DNA of 64,000 nt. Source: Halichoerus grypus. Taxonomy: Eukaryota; Chordata; Mammalia; Carnivora; Phocidae. Of this stretch, positions 1 to 10,923 are shown piece after piece (the stretch's first letter is position 1; the number at the start of each line of letters is the position of its first letter). A program made the position numbers and the translations under genes. Where the stretch lies: contig NC_135721.1 of assembly GCF_964656455.1 (NCBI RefSeq), forward strand, positions 88,268,754 to 88,332,753, read 5' to 3'. Below the pieces are notes generated by a model. It worked only from the letters and a program-made list of their open reading frames with translations, was not told the origin of the DNA and searched no databases.

Positions 1-1587
1 ACGTATCATGTAAGCTCTAGGGATCCTCTTCACGGCAAAAAGGCAGGAGTGGGCCTGTGGCCATGGACTCCTATCCACATCGAGCCCCTGAGGGCAACTT
101 GTTATGGCCTGTTATGGGAATATTGGCCCCTCAGAGATACTGCTTTACAGGAATGGGATGCCATCCCCCAGGATGTAGGATACACGTGGAATCCAGCACC
201 TTTATGTGGTGCCATGTTCCCAGTGGGAAGAACGCACAGGTCTGGGAACCAAGGGCTGGTTCCAGGAACTCCCAGTGACCTACCTGGAGCATCCATACGT
301 CCCATAGCCTCGTTTTGAGCTCTGTAGGTTGAGGCATCTTGGTTTCCAGAGGCAGATTTCTGCCTGGGAGCACCATCAGACGCATTGGATTACAAGCTGC
401 CGTTTCATCAAGACACGACAAAGTGACCAGCAAGCAGGAAGAGAGTCCCCATCCTGATGGTGGTAGTTGACTCTGATCAGAAGGAGTGGATTATGCACTG
501 GGGAAGAGAGGAATGGGTGTGAAACCCGGGGGATCCATGTGGGTGCCCCTTGGAACTCCCTTGCTCAGTTTTGATGGAAAAGGAACAAGTGCAGCAACCC
601 CAGCCTACGAAGGGTGTGTAGCCCAGGGGTGCGCACTTCTGGGTCAGTGAAGGCGTGAGAGCGGCAGACGTGCTGGCTGAGGTGAGGGAGAGTGGGATGG
701 ATGGTGCAGCAGGGAGGTAGTGCCCCTCCGCTGTGGCCCTGGGACCAGCAACAGAGGCAGGAGCTGTAGAGCACCCTACCAATCTTGTTTTCAGTTTCCT
801 CCAGGAAAAGAGGCCCGCCGGAATCTTGAAAGAGCTGCTTCCCAAACAGAATATGAAGAAATGCGTCTGAGAGGCACAAGGCGTGGGCCGCAGTGAGCAC
901 TGGGATGTGCTGCCCAGATCCCTTTCAGGGCAGGACCGGTCGCTCTAGCGGCTGGGAGCGTTGGCAGCATGGAGCCTTTAGCCCTCTGACCCTCCCAGAA
1001 TTGTCTCAAATGCTGAGAGTTCCCAGGGAGCTCACGTCCCATGACTGACCAGTCTGGGAGTACAAAGGCCTGGCCCTCTCTGCCACCCTTGGACATCTCT
1101 GAAAGATCATTCTGGCTCCAGAGCTCTCCGGGGGAGTCAGCCCAGGCTGCTGCTGGTCTTGCGCTGGCATTCGGCTTCTCTCTCTGCCCACTTCTGTCTG
1201 CTTCCTTTCCCTTCCGTAGTGTTGATTACAGGTGCATTCCTTAATAAACACTCTGCACACCACTCTCCATCCAGAGTCCGTCTCCCAGAACCCAGCCTGC
1301 AACATCACACACATCAGGGAAACACACGGGCTGCATGTGTTAATGACAAAAGCATGCGTCTGTGACCAAATCAGACATTCAGGGCCATCAGCGACCTGGG
1401 ACAGAACAAGGGCACAAAGCAAGGACTGGATGGACTTCTCTTGGCCAGCAAGAGTTCCTCCAAACCCAGACTGAGCCATGCAGGAAAGCCTTACCTTGGT
1501 TCCCAGGCTCCTCATGACTTGTAGCCTAAGAGCTCAGTGCCTGGCTAAGTGCCCACAGGCTGACTGTTGAGAGCCAGAGCCAGGGGT
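1..1587. other. unassigned sequence, no gene recognised
   Basis: Mixed-composition DNA with only short open frames and no convincing exon, promoter or RNA gene. On the minus strand at 808-897 one frame carries serine-protease-like motifs (see findings). Around 1222-1320 there is an AATAAA followed by a GAACCCAGCCTGC block that resembles the end of an old LTR-type repeat, but I could not class it. Confidence 0.5.
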
Positions 1588-1845
1588 AGGCAAAAGAATG
1601 ACCCCCTAAAGATGGTCCATGTCCTCATTTCAAGACCTGGGAAGATGTTAACTTACACACAAAAAGGAACTTTGCAGACTTGAATGAATTAAGGATTCTG
1701 AGATGAGACTATCCTGGATGATCTGAGTGGGCCCAAGTAATCACGAGGGTCCCTTGATTTGGGCGCAGTGAGACCCGTGTCAGACTTTTGACGCCCAGAG
1801 CCGAAAGATAACGGATTTGTGGTCATTTGTGCCAGCAGCAGCGGG
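1588..1845 (+). repeat. MLT1-like MaLR LTR fragment, internally deleted
   Basis: The segment follows the MLT1 order: a CCCCTAAAGATGGTCCATGTCC start, a GGAACTTTGCAGA block, an ATCCTGGATGATCTGAGTGGGCCCAA block, and CACGAGGGTCCCTTGATTT. It then jumps directly to the 3' GTGAGACCCGTGTCAGACTTTTGA and GATAACGGATTTGTGGT part. The middle of the LTR, roughly 150 bp, is missing. Identification is from the remembered MLT1 consensus; the exact subfamily is not assigned. Confidence 0.7.
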
Positions 1846-3450
1846 GAACGCATACACTCCAGAATGGCTGTCTTTCCAGGACCTGGCCCTCCCGCTTTGC
1901 CACCCTCTTGGCAGGAAGGGTGAGACCGTTCTGTCCAGAGAAAAACAGACTTCTTACCCCTTGGCTCTCCACCCAAGATTGCTATGAGCTGCGCAGCCTG
2001 GCACTGCCCCAGCGCTCCGTATTCCAAATGAAACCGTGGGAGCTGACTTTGGAAAAAGTAGAAAGTGATGGGCCATTGTTTCAGAAAGAAGGGGGGAAAA
2101 AGAAATGGAGGGGCTTAGACAGGAAACAGAAGCAGGCAGCCGCTTTCTTTCCCCAGCAGCCACAGTGTCGCCGACTCGTCCAGACAGAGCCTGAAGCTGA
2201 GGTCAGGTGCCAAGTGCACGGGCTTCCCTGGGACAGACGCCACCACAGGGGAGCGGCACAGGAGAGCAGGTCCGTGCTGTGTTTCCGGGTCCCTCTCCCT
2301 TTACTTCTTTGCCACTTCAAGACGCTTTCAGAAATGCATTTTTGAGAAAATGTCTTATTTCCAGGAAGAGCCTGAGGAGCAGAGCCTATCAATTAGCATA
2401 AACAGAGCCCAGGAAATAAACAGCAGACCCTGACAATCTCAGCTCACCACTGAGGGCCACCAGATTGATGCTGGCCAATGTAACGTTTTTGGTGTTTTGT
2501 TTTCCGGAAGAGTACAATCCGTGTGGCTGGAGCCAGGGCCTTGCAGCTCAAGGGAGGGAGGGGGTACTTAGGTTGGGGGATACCTGGTTTGTACCCAGAG
2601 CTGGTTCTATGGTGCTTTCTTCCTGCCACCCACCTCCCGACAAGGCAAGACCCCTCCCCGTCCCGAGTTGGGGTTTACAGGAGAACAGGCTCTGAGAGGC
2701 CCTGAGGCCCTCCCTAGGTCCCTGCTCCAATTGAAATCAACCCATGAATAAAGCTACATAAAAGCAAAACGTAGCACCCAAAGAAGTTACGATGTTATCA
2801 GACTGTTCTTCAACCTGTGGCATTTTGAGCCATTCTTGTGCATGGTAGTGAGGGGAGAGCTGCAGAGCCCACAGCAGGTGAGCCAGCAAAGCACACTCCA
2901 AAGCCTCAGCCCGAGTCAGGACAAGGTGCATCAGCAAAGCCAAGAGGAAAAGGGAGCCCAGACATAAGTCATCTCCTTGGTGTCCACCCCAGCTGGGTGA
3001 CTAACCCAGGTCCAGCGGTGTCTAGGCCCCCATTTCCCGCTAGTGGGAGGGGGGCCTTAAGCTGGGCAGAAAGAGAGCCTCCCAGCCTGATGCTCTGCTG
3101 AGGTGAAACCTCTTGAGGATCCTGAGTGTTCCACCCCTGGAAATTGCCACATCCAGATCAGTGGGAAGGGAGGGATCCTAAGCCCCTGTGTAACCAAAAG
3201 TGCCCCTCCTTGAGCTCCATTGGATTTAGGGGCACTTTAGCCGATGGAAACGTGGAACCATTGTCAGTGATGACAACTAGTCCGGGGTCATTAGTATGTT
3301 GTATTGTCAATATAGTGGGTTGTGATCATCATTTCCAAGCAATGACATAAAACAGAAGAGAACAGAAAACTGCAGAATGCCCTGCATAGAGAATATGTTT
3401 GGCTACAGTCCTGAGCAACTATAGTATGGCATGGGTTGTAATGTGAAATG
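1846..3450. other. unassigned sequence, nothing recognised
   Basis: No repeat family, exon or RNA gene is recognised. Open frames up to 172 codons occur (1827-2345 plus strand), but they show no domain, are low in complexity and overlap several competing frames, so I treat them as chance. Confidence 0.5.
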
Positions 3451-3645
3451 TGTTTTTTTTTAAAGATTTATTTGTTTATTTTAGAGCACGAGTTGTGGGG
3501 GAGGGGGAGAGGGAGAGAATCTCAAGCAGGCTCCCCACTGAGCGGGGAGCCAGATATGGGACTCGATCTCACGACCCATGAAATCATGACCTGAGCTGAA
3601 ACCAAGAATTGGATGCTCAACCGACTGAGCCACCCAGGCATCCCG
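3451..3645 (-). mobile_element. can-SINE (tRNA-derived), minus strand
   Basis: Reads in reverse: poly(T) plus AAAGATTTATTTGTTTATTTTAGAG, a GA-rich middle, GGGACTCGATCTCACGACCC, ATCATGACCTGAGC and GAGCCACCCAGGCATCCC. The last block is the diverged tRNA-like head. No clear target-site duplication was found, so this is an older copy. Confidence 0.92.
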
Positions 3646-4904
3646 CACATATTTCACCACACTCACAACTTATCCTGCTGGATACTCAGGCCAGATTTCC
3701 TTTCCTGGAATCCACTTTTTTCTTCCTCCCAGTCGTGAAGTGGGGGCTCTGCCCCCAGCATCGTGCATGCGTTGCTCCACTTCTAGAGAATGAGACAGAG
3801 GCCCCAACAGCCCACCTGGCCAGGAAGGAGCAGCATCTCTCGCCCCTCCATACTCAAGGAGAGTGAGGGCCCTGGTATCCCATAGGCCATTGTGCCCTAA
3901 CACGGCACTGGGGACACACTGGGTGGAACAGAAGAGCAGTTAGCACTGCCTGGCAAACAGCTGAGCCACCAGCCACTGAGCCAGAACTAGCGGCCCCACA
4001 GGCCTGCAAAGGGCCAGACTCATTTGTTGGCCCAGGTCCCAGAAATGGAGCATCGGGGTACCCTCAAACCCATGTTCAAGACTGCACACGTGTCACCTGC
4101 CCCAGAGCCCACTCCACCTGGTGGATTGTCCTCCTACTGTCACTGAGCCTGGAAGGAATCGTCATAAACCTGGAGGAATGGGGGGGGGGGGGACTGGCCT
4201 GAGGCATCTGTGCCCCCAGCTGTGAGCTAACACAATTCTATCCCAAGGATGCTCCTGGAAGAACTGAGTGAATCTCCCTTTTTAGAGGCATACCTGTGGT
4301 CTGACAAAATCCTATTTACTGCCTGGGAGGACACTCTCATAGAGCCATGGACACTGCTCAGCGAGGGGGAGGGCGGAGGACTCTTGGGAGGCGGATCAGT
4401 GCTTCTACGGTGGGAGGAGTGGCTTAGGATTAGTTCAGAGTGGGGTCCCTCCCAAGCTACAGTGGTTCTGTGTTTGGGTGTCCCCAGTAAAGGAGAAGAG
4501 GAACAAAGTGGATCTGGGACGTCTGGGGTTCGATGGCATTTTCCTGCTGCAGCCTGACCTTTGGGAGAAATGCTGTTCCCTGGGAACCCTGCAGCTGGCT
4601 CTCTGAGTCTGTCCTCCCAGCCTGGCGAACATCAAGGCTGCTTTTTTCCCCTTATAATCTAAGCTGGTTTTACAATTTCAGTTTTGACAGATTCTTACTC
4701 TTTCACTGGGGAAGGTATTCAGAAATATATTGAACAAGTATTCACACTAAGCACAACTCCCTGGAGCACAGGCAGGTTCCTTGTATCTCTAATGGACCTC
4801 TCAAAACAAGGATGGTCTTTTTAACATGGTTCCATACAACAGATGCCTACAGAATAAATGCATGCATGAGAGAATGAGTTACATGTGTTAACATTTTGAG
4901 GATT
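3646..4904. other. unassigned sequence
   Basis: No gene or interspersed repeat recognised, apart from a 13-G run at 4180-4192. A 102-codon plus-strand frame at 4249-4557 has no recognisable domain. Confidence 0.5.
4180..4192 (+). repeat. poly(G) run, 13 G
   Basis: Thirteen consecutive G residues are read directly. Such runs are length-unstable and prone to sequencing error, so the exact count is uncertain. Confidence 0.9.
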
Positions 4905-5085
4905 TTTATGTGCTAAGTGCTTCCTATATGCTAACTCATTTATTCCAACGTTATGAAAACCTCATGGGTTGATCTACTGTATCTCCATTCTGCGGATAAG
5001 GAAACTGAGGCTTTGCACAAGGTCACAGTAAGCGTGCAGTTGGGACCTGAAGACAGACAAGACAGGTCTAACTCTAAAACCTATA
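4905..5085 (-). repeat. MIR element, minus strand
   Basis: Shows the reverse MIR signature in order: GTGCTAAGTGCTTCCTATATGC, CTCATTTATTCCAACG, TCTCCATTCTGCGGATAAGGAAACTGAGG, then AAGGTCACAGTAAGCGTGCAGTTGGGACC. The core is well preserved and the ends are approximate. Confidence 0.85.
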
Positions 5086-5221
5086 GGCTGAGCTCAAGAA
5101 TGATGCTACTCCCTTAGCAACCTGTCAGCCTCAAAAGGCAAGGGCCTTGTCCTAATTCATTTCCCCACTATCTTGCACAGAGCTCAGCTTGAGGCGTTCA
5201 TAGATATTTGATGAATCAATG

Positions 5222-5296
5222 AATAAAAGAAGAAAGGGAGGGACAGAGAGAAGGGAGGGAGAGAACAGAAGGGAGGAAAGGAGGGGGGCAATGAGG
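5222..5296 (+). repeat. purine-rich GGGA/GAGA tract
   Basis: About 75 bp made almost only of A and G, with GGGAGGGA and GAGAGAAGG units. It generates spurious charged open frames on both strands (5219-5434 and the opposite strand). Confidence 0.8.
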
Positions 5297-6347
5297 GAGG
5301 AAGCGTCCATTCTTGAAGATCCCTTCCGATGGACAAGAGATGTTTTGCGCCATCTGCTGGACGCGCTGCAGTACTGCAAAGGCTTGCGTGCGCTGCCCCC
5401 AGGCGTTCCCGTCAGGCCTTCTGCGTGCACCTGATGGTTTTCCAAAGAACTTCACCAAAATAATAAAAGTCTTAAGTGAGACCCCATGACAAATGGCTTT
5501 AGGAGAACAAAGCGCAAACGCCATTGCCCAGGCAATTGATCGTGGAGTCTCGGAGTGCTTCCAGAGACCCGACTGTCTACGTTCCTCTTCATTATCAGCA
5601 ATGCTAGGCAGAGTTGGACTTCCCTTTATAGGAGAGATGAGTGGGAAAATTCTGGTTGTAAATGCAGCTCCATTTTCCCACTGATCTATATTGTGCTGTC
5701 TCGTGATTTCCGTTGGATCGTCACTTGACAGTATGTCACACAGTCTCGTTTTAAGTTTCTCTGCCAACTAGATACTTAAAAATATTTTATACTTAAAAAT
5801 ACTGGAGACCTCCAGTTAAAGGAACCCTAGAAGGAGTTCTTCTCCGAAGCCAAGAGCTTTTTTTTTTTTTTTTTTTTTTTTACAAACAAAAGGATTGGTC
5901 TATTTTATACATTTAAATGATTTCTTACAATTCTGGACTCAAGTGTGCAAATAGTAAAAGATGACAGACTGAAGGGATGTCAACCCGAAATAGCCCAGAG
6001 TCATGGGAAGATTTCACCCAGATTACAAGGGCAGCAGCAGGGCAGGAAGCAGAGGAAGGATCTGGGTGAAATGCACCTGGGTGAACTTGTTTATTTAGAC
6101 CAGACTGTTAGAGCTAATGCTCTGTCCTTTATGACAGCAGTGGCGGCGGCAGAAACGCCCTGCTCCTCAAAAGAATGTTGTAGTGGTGTTTCTCTCCGCT
6201 TACAATGAGGGATCAGTGAGGACTGCCAAGGATAAATCAAGATAAATGCCCAGGAGCAGCTTTGGAATGGCACCCTTACGGCAAAATACCTATACTGGGG
6301 GGAGTCCTGCGATTCTGCCCCTGCACCTGGTGCTGTAATGTTAGGAC
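5297..6347. other. unassigned sequence with a 24-T run
   Basis: No recognised repeat or gene. A run of 24 T at 5858-5881 could be the tail of a minus-strand retrocopy, but no target-site duplication or coding similarity was found. CpG is locally raised around 5300-5420. Confidence 0.45.
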
Positions 6348-6769
6348 TGTTGCCGAAAGCCAAGTTCGGCTGCTCACTGCAAAAACCAATACTCAAGAGA
6401 CAAGCGTTGGTTGGGGAGGAAAATTGCTTTATTCAGGAGGCTGGCGACCTGGGGAGATGGCGGACTGATGTCCAAAGACAAGACAGGTCTGGGAGATGTC
6501 CCGGGTTCTGGGTTAAGGAGCGGGTTATTTTTAAAAAAAAAAAAAAAAAAAAAAAAGGAGCGGGGTTTTTTAAAAGGGGAGACTCAGGGTAGGAGGTGAA
6601 ATATGTATTAATGGGAAGGCAGGAAAACTTAAGACTACTCATGAAGATGGAGCGTGCGCATTGAGCAAACATAGAGGCAACAAGCATCCCATGTTCACTT
6701 TGGGGTGGAGACTTAAAATCAGAACCAGGAGAAATTCAGCCCCTGATGTCAAGAGGTTCTCTTAGAGCA
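6348..6769 (-). mobile_element. solo LTR of an endogenous retrovirus, minus strand
   Basis: The segment starts TG (TGTTGCCG) and ends CA (GAGCA) and is flanked by a perfect 5-bp duplication, AGGAC, at 6343-6347 and 6770-6774. On the minus strand an AATAAA polyadenylation signal (complement of 6428-6433) lies about 80 bp before the 3' end, as expected for an R-U5 region. An A-run of about 24 at 6533-6556 interrupts it. No gag, pol or env sequence adjoins, so it is a solo LTR of 422 bp. The family is not named; a 5-bp duplication fits ERVL- or ERVK-type integration better than typical ERV1. Confidence 0.8.
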
Positions 6770-7039
6770 AGGACAGGGGCTATGGGCATGCTCCGAGAGC
6801 CAGATTAAACTGGATGGGTCTTGGGCTCATTATCTTGGGTAAGGAATATGGAGCCTTGCTTGTTCCCAGGCTGGAACCATATCAGCAGACCTTGAGTCCA
6901 AGCTTCTGCAGAGAGAGCTGGTGGATTTGACAGTGGGGTCTGGAAAGATACAGTAGCTGATTAGTGGGAAACAGTCCTCTGAAAAACAAGTTTTAAACTT
7001 TCTGCTGGTTTCAACCTCATTAATCCTATGATGCTCGGT

Positions 7040-7235
7040 TTCAAGACCACGGAATCTGGAGTGAGATCTAGGTTCAGAGTTTGTCTCCGTCTCTCACTAG
7101 CTGTAGTGCAGGTGACAACCTCACTAAGGTTCATTTTTCTCACCTGTGAAATAGAATAACAGACTGTCTGGCAGGCTATTCCGAGGATAAATGAGACGGT
7201 GCACGTAAGCCCAGTAGGCGCTGAAGAAATAGTGG
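7040..7235 (+). repeat. MIR element, plus strand
   Basis: MIR order is visible: CTAGGTTCAGAG, CTCACTAGCTGTAGTGCAGGTGACAACCTCACTAAG, TTCTCACCTGTGAAATAGAATAA, GAGGATAAATGAGACGGTGCACGTAAGCC and AGGCGCTGAAGAAAT. Diverged, with approximate ends. Confidence 0.8.
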
Positions 7236-7305
7236 GCATTGTAATCACCCTACTTACAGAGGAGGCTTTTAGTTGTCTGTGTCTTCATTCTCCCCCTTCT
7301 TTCTT

Positions 7306-7490
7306 TTTTCTTTCAAGATTTAATTATTTATTTGAGAGCGAGAGAGTGGGGGGAGGAACAGAGAGGGGAGAGAGAGAATCCTCAAGCTGAACATGGAGCC
7401 CGACACGGGGCTCGATCCCAGGGCCCAGGGATCATGACCTGAACCAAAATCAAGAGTCGGCTGCTTAAGCGACTGAGCCACCCAGGCGCC
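7306..7490 (-). mobile_element. can-SINE, minus strand, with target-site duplication
   Basis: Contains the reversed tail (CAAGATTTAATTATTTATTTGAG), the GA-rich middle, GGGGCTCGATCCCAGG, GGATCATGACCTGAACC and the head GAGCCACCCAGGCGCC. It is flanked by a 17-bp duplication with one mismatch, TCTCCCCCTTCTTTCTT, at 7289-7305 and 7491-7507. Confidence 0.95.
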
Positions 7491-7847
7491 TCTCCCCTTT
7501 CTTTCTTAGCAAGGTGCCCAGCTTACAAAACTACAATTCCAAATCTCTTTTTACAGATAGGGATGGCCAATAAGAAATAAGGGAAGTTATTGGAAAATAG
7601 GAAAAGCTATTTTAAAGGAAGTTTTCACCTCTGGCAAATGAAGTTTTACTCTTGCTCTTTCTTTTTTCTGCATGGAACTCAGAATCAGTGGGTGAGTCTC
7701 TAGCAGCCATATTGTGACCATGATGTGACCCTGTAGAAAGAATTTATTCTTCAGGGCTGATGAAGCAGAGGGCAGAGCAGCTGGGGTCTCAGATGACTTT
7801 GTGGAGACACCACAGCAGTCCTGGGCCACCTAACTCTGAGGGACTTC

Positions 7848-8531
7848 TGTTAATATTGATTCAGGCAGGCTGGGTCTGAAGACCCAGAGGGGGGCCTATA
7901 GGACCAGCCGAGAGGGTCCTTGGTTTTGCACAGGATAGAAATCAAATGTGAATTGGAGAAAGTGAAAACAGAGTTTACTGAATAGTAATAGAGTATATCA
8001 GACATAATGTCTGGGAGACTCAGAAAGGAAAGGAGAATGAGTCTCCTGGTCACTTGGGGTTAGGGGTTTATATTGGAAAGGGGTCCAGGATATGTGTTCC
8101 TTCAGGAATCCAGGGTAGGGTCCAATCAAAGGCAAGTGAGAAGTGAATGATAGGTGTTATTTCATAAATCACCGAAGGTAGGGGGTATAGATGCCAACCA
8201 GCCGAGTTTTGTTTGAAGCTAATGTCAGCTCTTCTTAGATGTTGTCAGGTGTCTGGGGGCCTAGGACAAAACTCAGAAGGATGAACTTTCTTGCTTTCCC
8301 CTTGAAGTGGGAACATAGCTTCTTTGGTTTATTCAGATGCAAAATATAGAACATGAGTAAATGGGGCCTAGCAGAAAAACAGCAGAGACCGAGCCTTTCT
8401 AAAAATGGAGTGCCTTTCCATTTCCCCATCTCAGTGTGAGAGAAAACAACCCTTACCTTCTTTAAGCCACCATGATTTGACAGCCATATGCAAATCCTTG
8501 CTGGGTGGCTTTAAGGAGAGACTTCCTAACA
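7848..8531 (-). mobile_element. solo LTR of an ERV1-like endogenous retrovirus, minus strand
   Basis: A 684-bp unit with perfect terminal inverted pentamers TGTTA/TAACA and a 4-bp duplication CTTC at 7844-7847 and 8532-8535. Read on the minus strand it has a CCAAT-type box (complement of 8119-8127), a TATA-like ATATAAAC (complement of 8066-8073) and, about 90 bp downstream, an AGTAAA polyadenylation signal (complement of 7974-7979). This is the U3-R-U5 order of a gammaretrovirus-type LTR. No internal retroviral genes are next to it, which fits LTR-LTR recombination. The 4-bp duplication supports ERV1; the family name is not assigned. Confidence 0.85.
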
Positions 8532-8535
8532 CTTC

Positions 8536-9479
8536 TAGGCCCTCACTTTTATTTATAAAATAAAGGGGTGTCTTAGATCACCCCCATGGACCTTCCCAAC
8601 TCTCATATGGCAGGCCCCCATTTCCACTTCCTGAGTCTGGAGTTTATACCACAGCAGAGTTTCCTTGGTGGCACCTGCCTGCGTTTATCTTTTCTCTAGG
8701 AGGCAACAGCCTGGTCTGGGGTGGGGGTTGGGGGTGGTGGCCTTGTGGAGGAAGGAGCCAGTGGGGAGGGGTGCATAGAGGGCAGAAATGGACCTTGAGG
8801 TTAGCTGTCCTGATCATTGTATCACCATGTTGCTGTCCTCAAATGCTGCCTTAAGAGGATGCTCTCAGCCCACTTGCTGAACTCAAGGGTTCCCGTGGTC
8901 AGCACGCTGGAACGAAATTTGTCCCTGCAAGTTCAGCCTGTTTCTTCTCAGTCAGAGCTGCTTGTTTTGCCTGCCTCCTCGGTGGAATGAAAGCAAAACT
9001 TCTAGCAAAAGACATCAATTTGATGATTTTTTAAAAAAATGATGAACTATCAGCAAGTGGCTGCACTGGGAAATGGCCACATGGGGTCACTGCACACTCA
9101 GGAATGAAGGGACACCAGCCTCGGGGGTGGGGGTGCTGTCAGGCAGGGTTGAATTTGAGAAAAGAGCTGCCCGTGGAAGGGATGAAGTTGCTCCTTTCCT
9201 GCAAAGCTGAGCTGACCAGGACACAGTTGAGCCCCTCCCTAAAGTCAGGAGGCAAGAGTCTTAGTGTAGAAAATAGGCTTCTGGAATATTACAGTTTTAT
9301 TATTTTCGTTGTTATAGGATTTTGGATTTCGTGATCTTTTTTTTGGCTCACAGTTGATAAAAGCTATCAGTCTTTTCTCTAAAAAGGTCAAATGCCCACT
9401 AAAATAAATCTTTGGCTCAAAGTGTCCCGACGTGAGTGAGTGCCTAGCTTTGTTCTGCTGGGTGGTTGGTTTTGGTGTA
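8536..9479. other. unassigned sequence
   Basis: No gene, RNA or repeat recognised. The 9290-9420 part is AT-rich without any clear element. Confidence 0.5.
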
Positions 9480-9665
9480 AAATAATGGCTATGCTAGCCC
9501 CAGACACAGGTTTGAATCTTATGCTGGCTGGGTGACCTCGGGTGAGATGCTTCACTTCCCGGAGCCTTTATTTTCTTATTTATAAAGTGGGAAATCTATT
9601 ATCTACCTTGGCTTGGAGTTAATGTGCGTAGAACACCTGTCAGTACTAGGCGCATAGTGAGCAAT
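9480..9665 (+). repeat. MIR element, plus strand
   Basis: GGTTTGAATCTTATGCTGGCTGGGTGACCTCGGGTGAGATGCTTCACTTC, the TTCTTATTTATAAAGTGGGAAAT block, GTTAATGTGCGTAGAACACC and GCGCATAGTGAGCAATCAA are consecutive MIR features. Confidence 0.85.
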
Positions 9666-9887
9666 CAACATGACCACGTTGCTCCCGAGGTAGGGAGCAC
9701 AGGAAGAAGGCAGGCCTGGGGGAGAGGATGGTGGGCTCGGACACAAGTCTGGGTGTGTTCACAGTATTCTGGGAGAGGCAGGTGGAGGAACAGCAGATAG
9801 GGAGCTCAGGAGAGCTGGAACTCTCCTCTAGGATGGTGCAGAGGTGGGGCCATCCCCACGTAACTGAAGTCACCACAAGTGGTGTGG

Positions 9888-10085
9888 ACCAGTGGTTGCC
9901 AAACTTTAACAAGTTCAGAAGCATCTGGAGGGCTGTTAAAACACAGGTTGTGGGGAGGGCCAACCCCAAATACCATGCAATTTGTAACCAGTTGTTTTCA
10001 GGGTCCACAACATGAGGCCTGGACTGGCCGCTCTCTGGTGGCTGGTCTGAAGCCAAAAGTGAACTTGAGAATTTCCGGTCGGCTT
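9888..10085. repeat. hAT-Charlie (MER20-group) non-autonomous DNA element
   Basis: Begins CCAGTGGTTGCCAAACTTTAAC and continues AGAAGCATCTGGAGGGCTGTTAAAACACAGGTTG, the terminal pattern of MER20-type elements. The 3' side, including GAGAATTTCC, is diverged and is interrupted by the SINE at 10109. Confidence 0.65.
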
Positions 10086-10108
10086 CAATCGTGCCTTAGG
10101 TAGTTTCT

Positions 10109-10318
10109 TTTTTTTTATTTTTATTTTTTAGAGATTTTGTTTATTTATTTGACAGAGAGAGACACAGTGAGAGCAGGAACACAAGCAGGGGGAGTGGGAG
10201 AGGGAGAAGCAGGCTTCCCGCGGAGCAGGGAGCCCGATGTGGGGCTCGATCCCAGGACCCCGGGATCATGACCTGAGCCGAAGGCAGACGTTTAACGACT
10301 GAGCCACCCAGGCGCCCC
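10109..10318 (-). mobile_element. young can-SINE, minus strand, perfect 19-bp duplication
   Basis: Near-consensus reversed SINE: T-rich tail, AGATTTTGTTTATTTATTTGACAGAGAG, CAAGCAGGGGGAGTGGGAGAGGGAGAAGCAGGC, GGAGCAGGGAGCCCGATG, GGGGCTCGATCCCAGGACCCCGGGATCATGACCTGAGCC and head GAGCCACCCAGGCGCCCC. The 19-bp flank CGTGCCTTAGGTAGTTTCT is perfectly repeated at 10090-10108 and 10319-10337, so the insertion is recent. Confidence 0.97.
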
Positions 10319-10439
10319 CGTGCCTTAGGTAGTTTCTAGCAGGGCACCCCTGACTCTACACCATCATCTTGTTCCTTTATTTTTGCCCCCGAAAGATTTC
10401 ATTTGATCAAAGTGTTCCTTGGCTTTAAAACAGTTGAAG

Positions 10440-10632
10440 ATCATTGGTCTAAAGCAGTGAGTGGTTCTCTGTGTACATTCCCTGATCAGCACCTCCTGGG
10501 AACTTGCCAGACAGGCAGAATCTTGGGCTCCACCCAGACCCACGTGTCAGGAACAGGTGGGAACCAGCAAGCTGGGGCTTAACAAGCCCCAGGTGATGTG
10601 GACCTCGTTAAAGTCTGAGAAGCACTGATACA
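10440..10632. repeat. hAT-Charlie (MER20/MER5-group) element
   Basis: One end reads AGTGGTTCTCTGTGTACATTCCCTGATCAGCACCTCCTGGGAACTTG. The other reads TAACAAGCCCCAGGTGATGTGGACC followed by AAAGTCTGAGAAGCACTG. These are the characteristic opposing ends of this group, separated by a C-rich middle. Confidence 0.7.
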
Positions 10633-10923
10633 GAGGAAGTGTGGGCCCAATGCCTGTGCTCCATGGCAGAGGTGCTTCTAGGATCATTCTCCGTAGGGGC
10701 TCTTCCCTGTTTGGCATCCCAGCCCCCACCCCTCCCCCGCCCCTCATCAGACTCCAGGCATTGCTCTTCCGTCTCTCAGCTCCCTGCTCTGGCACCTGGC
10801 AGTGGATGGTGAAGGGCTAACCAGGCACGCTCATTTCCACTGGTCCCATAAAGTGAGTAATGAAGTTCCCTCTTGGATTTCCACCTGCAACAATGCATGC
10901 TTCCTTAAGAATCCTAAAAAGGA
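10633..10923. other. unassigned sequence
   Basis: Short unique stretch between the hAT remnant and the next SINE, with no recognised element. Confidence 0.5.

Noticed and set aside
5858..6370. Possible minus-strand processed pseudogene headed by T24
   Set aside because: A weak CCGAAGCCAAG versus CCGAAAGCCAAG match at either end suggested a duplication, but the second copy lies inside the well-bounded LTR at 6348, and no coding similarity is visible.
6343..8535. Single provirus with two LTRs
   Set aside because: The two LTRs differ in sequence, length and duplication, and the DNA between them contains a MIR and a SINE rather than retroviral genes.
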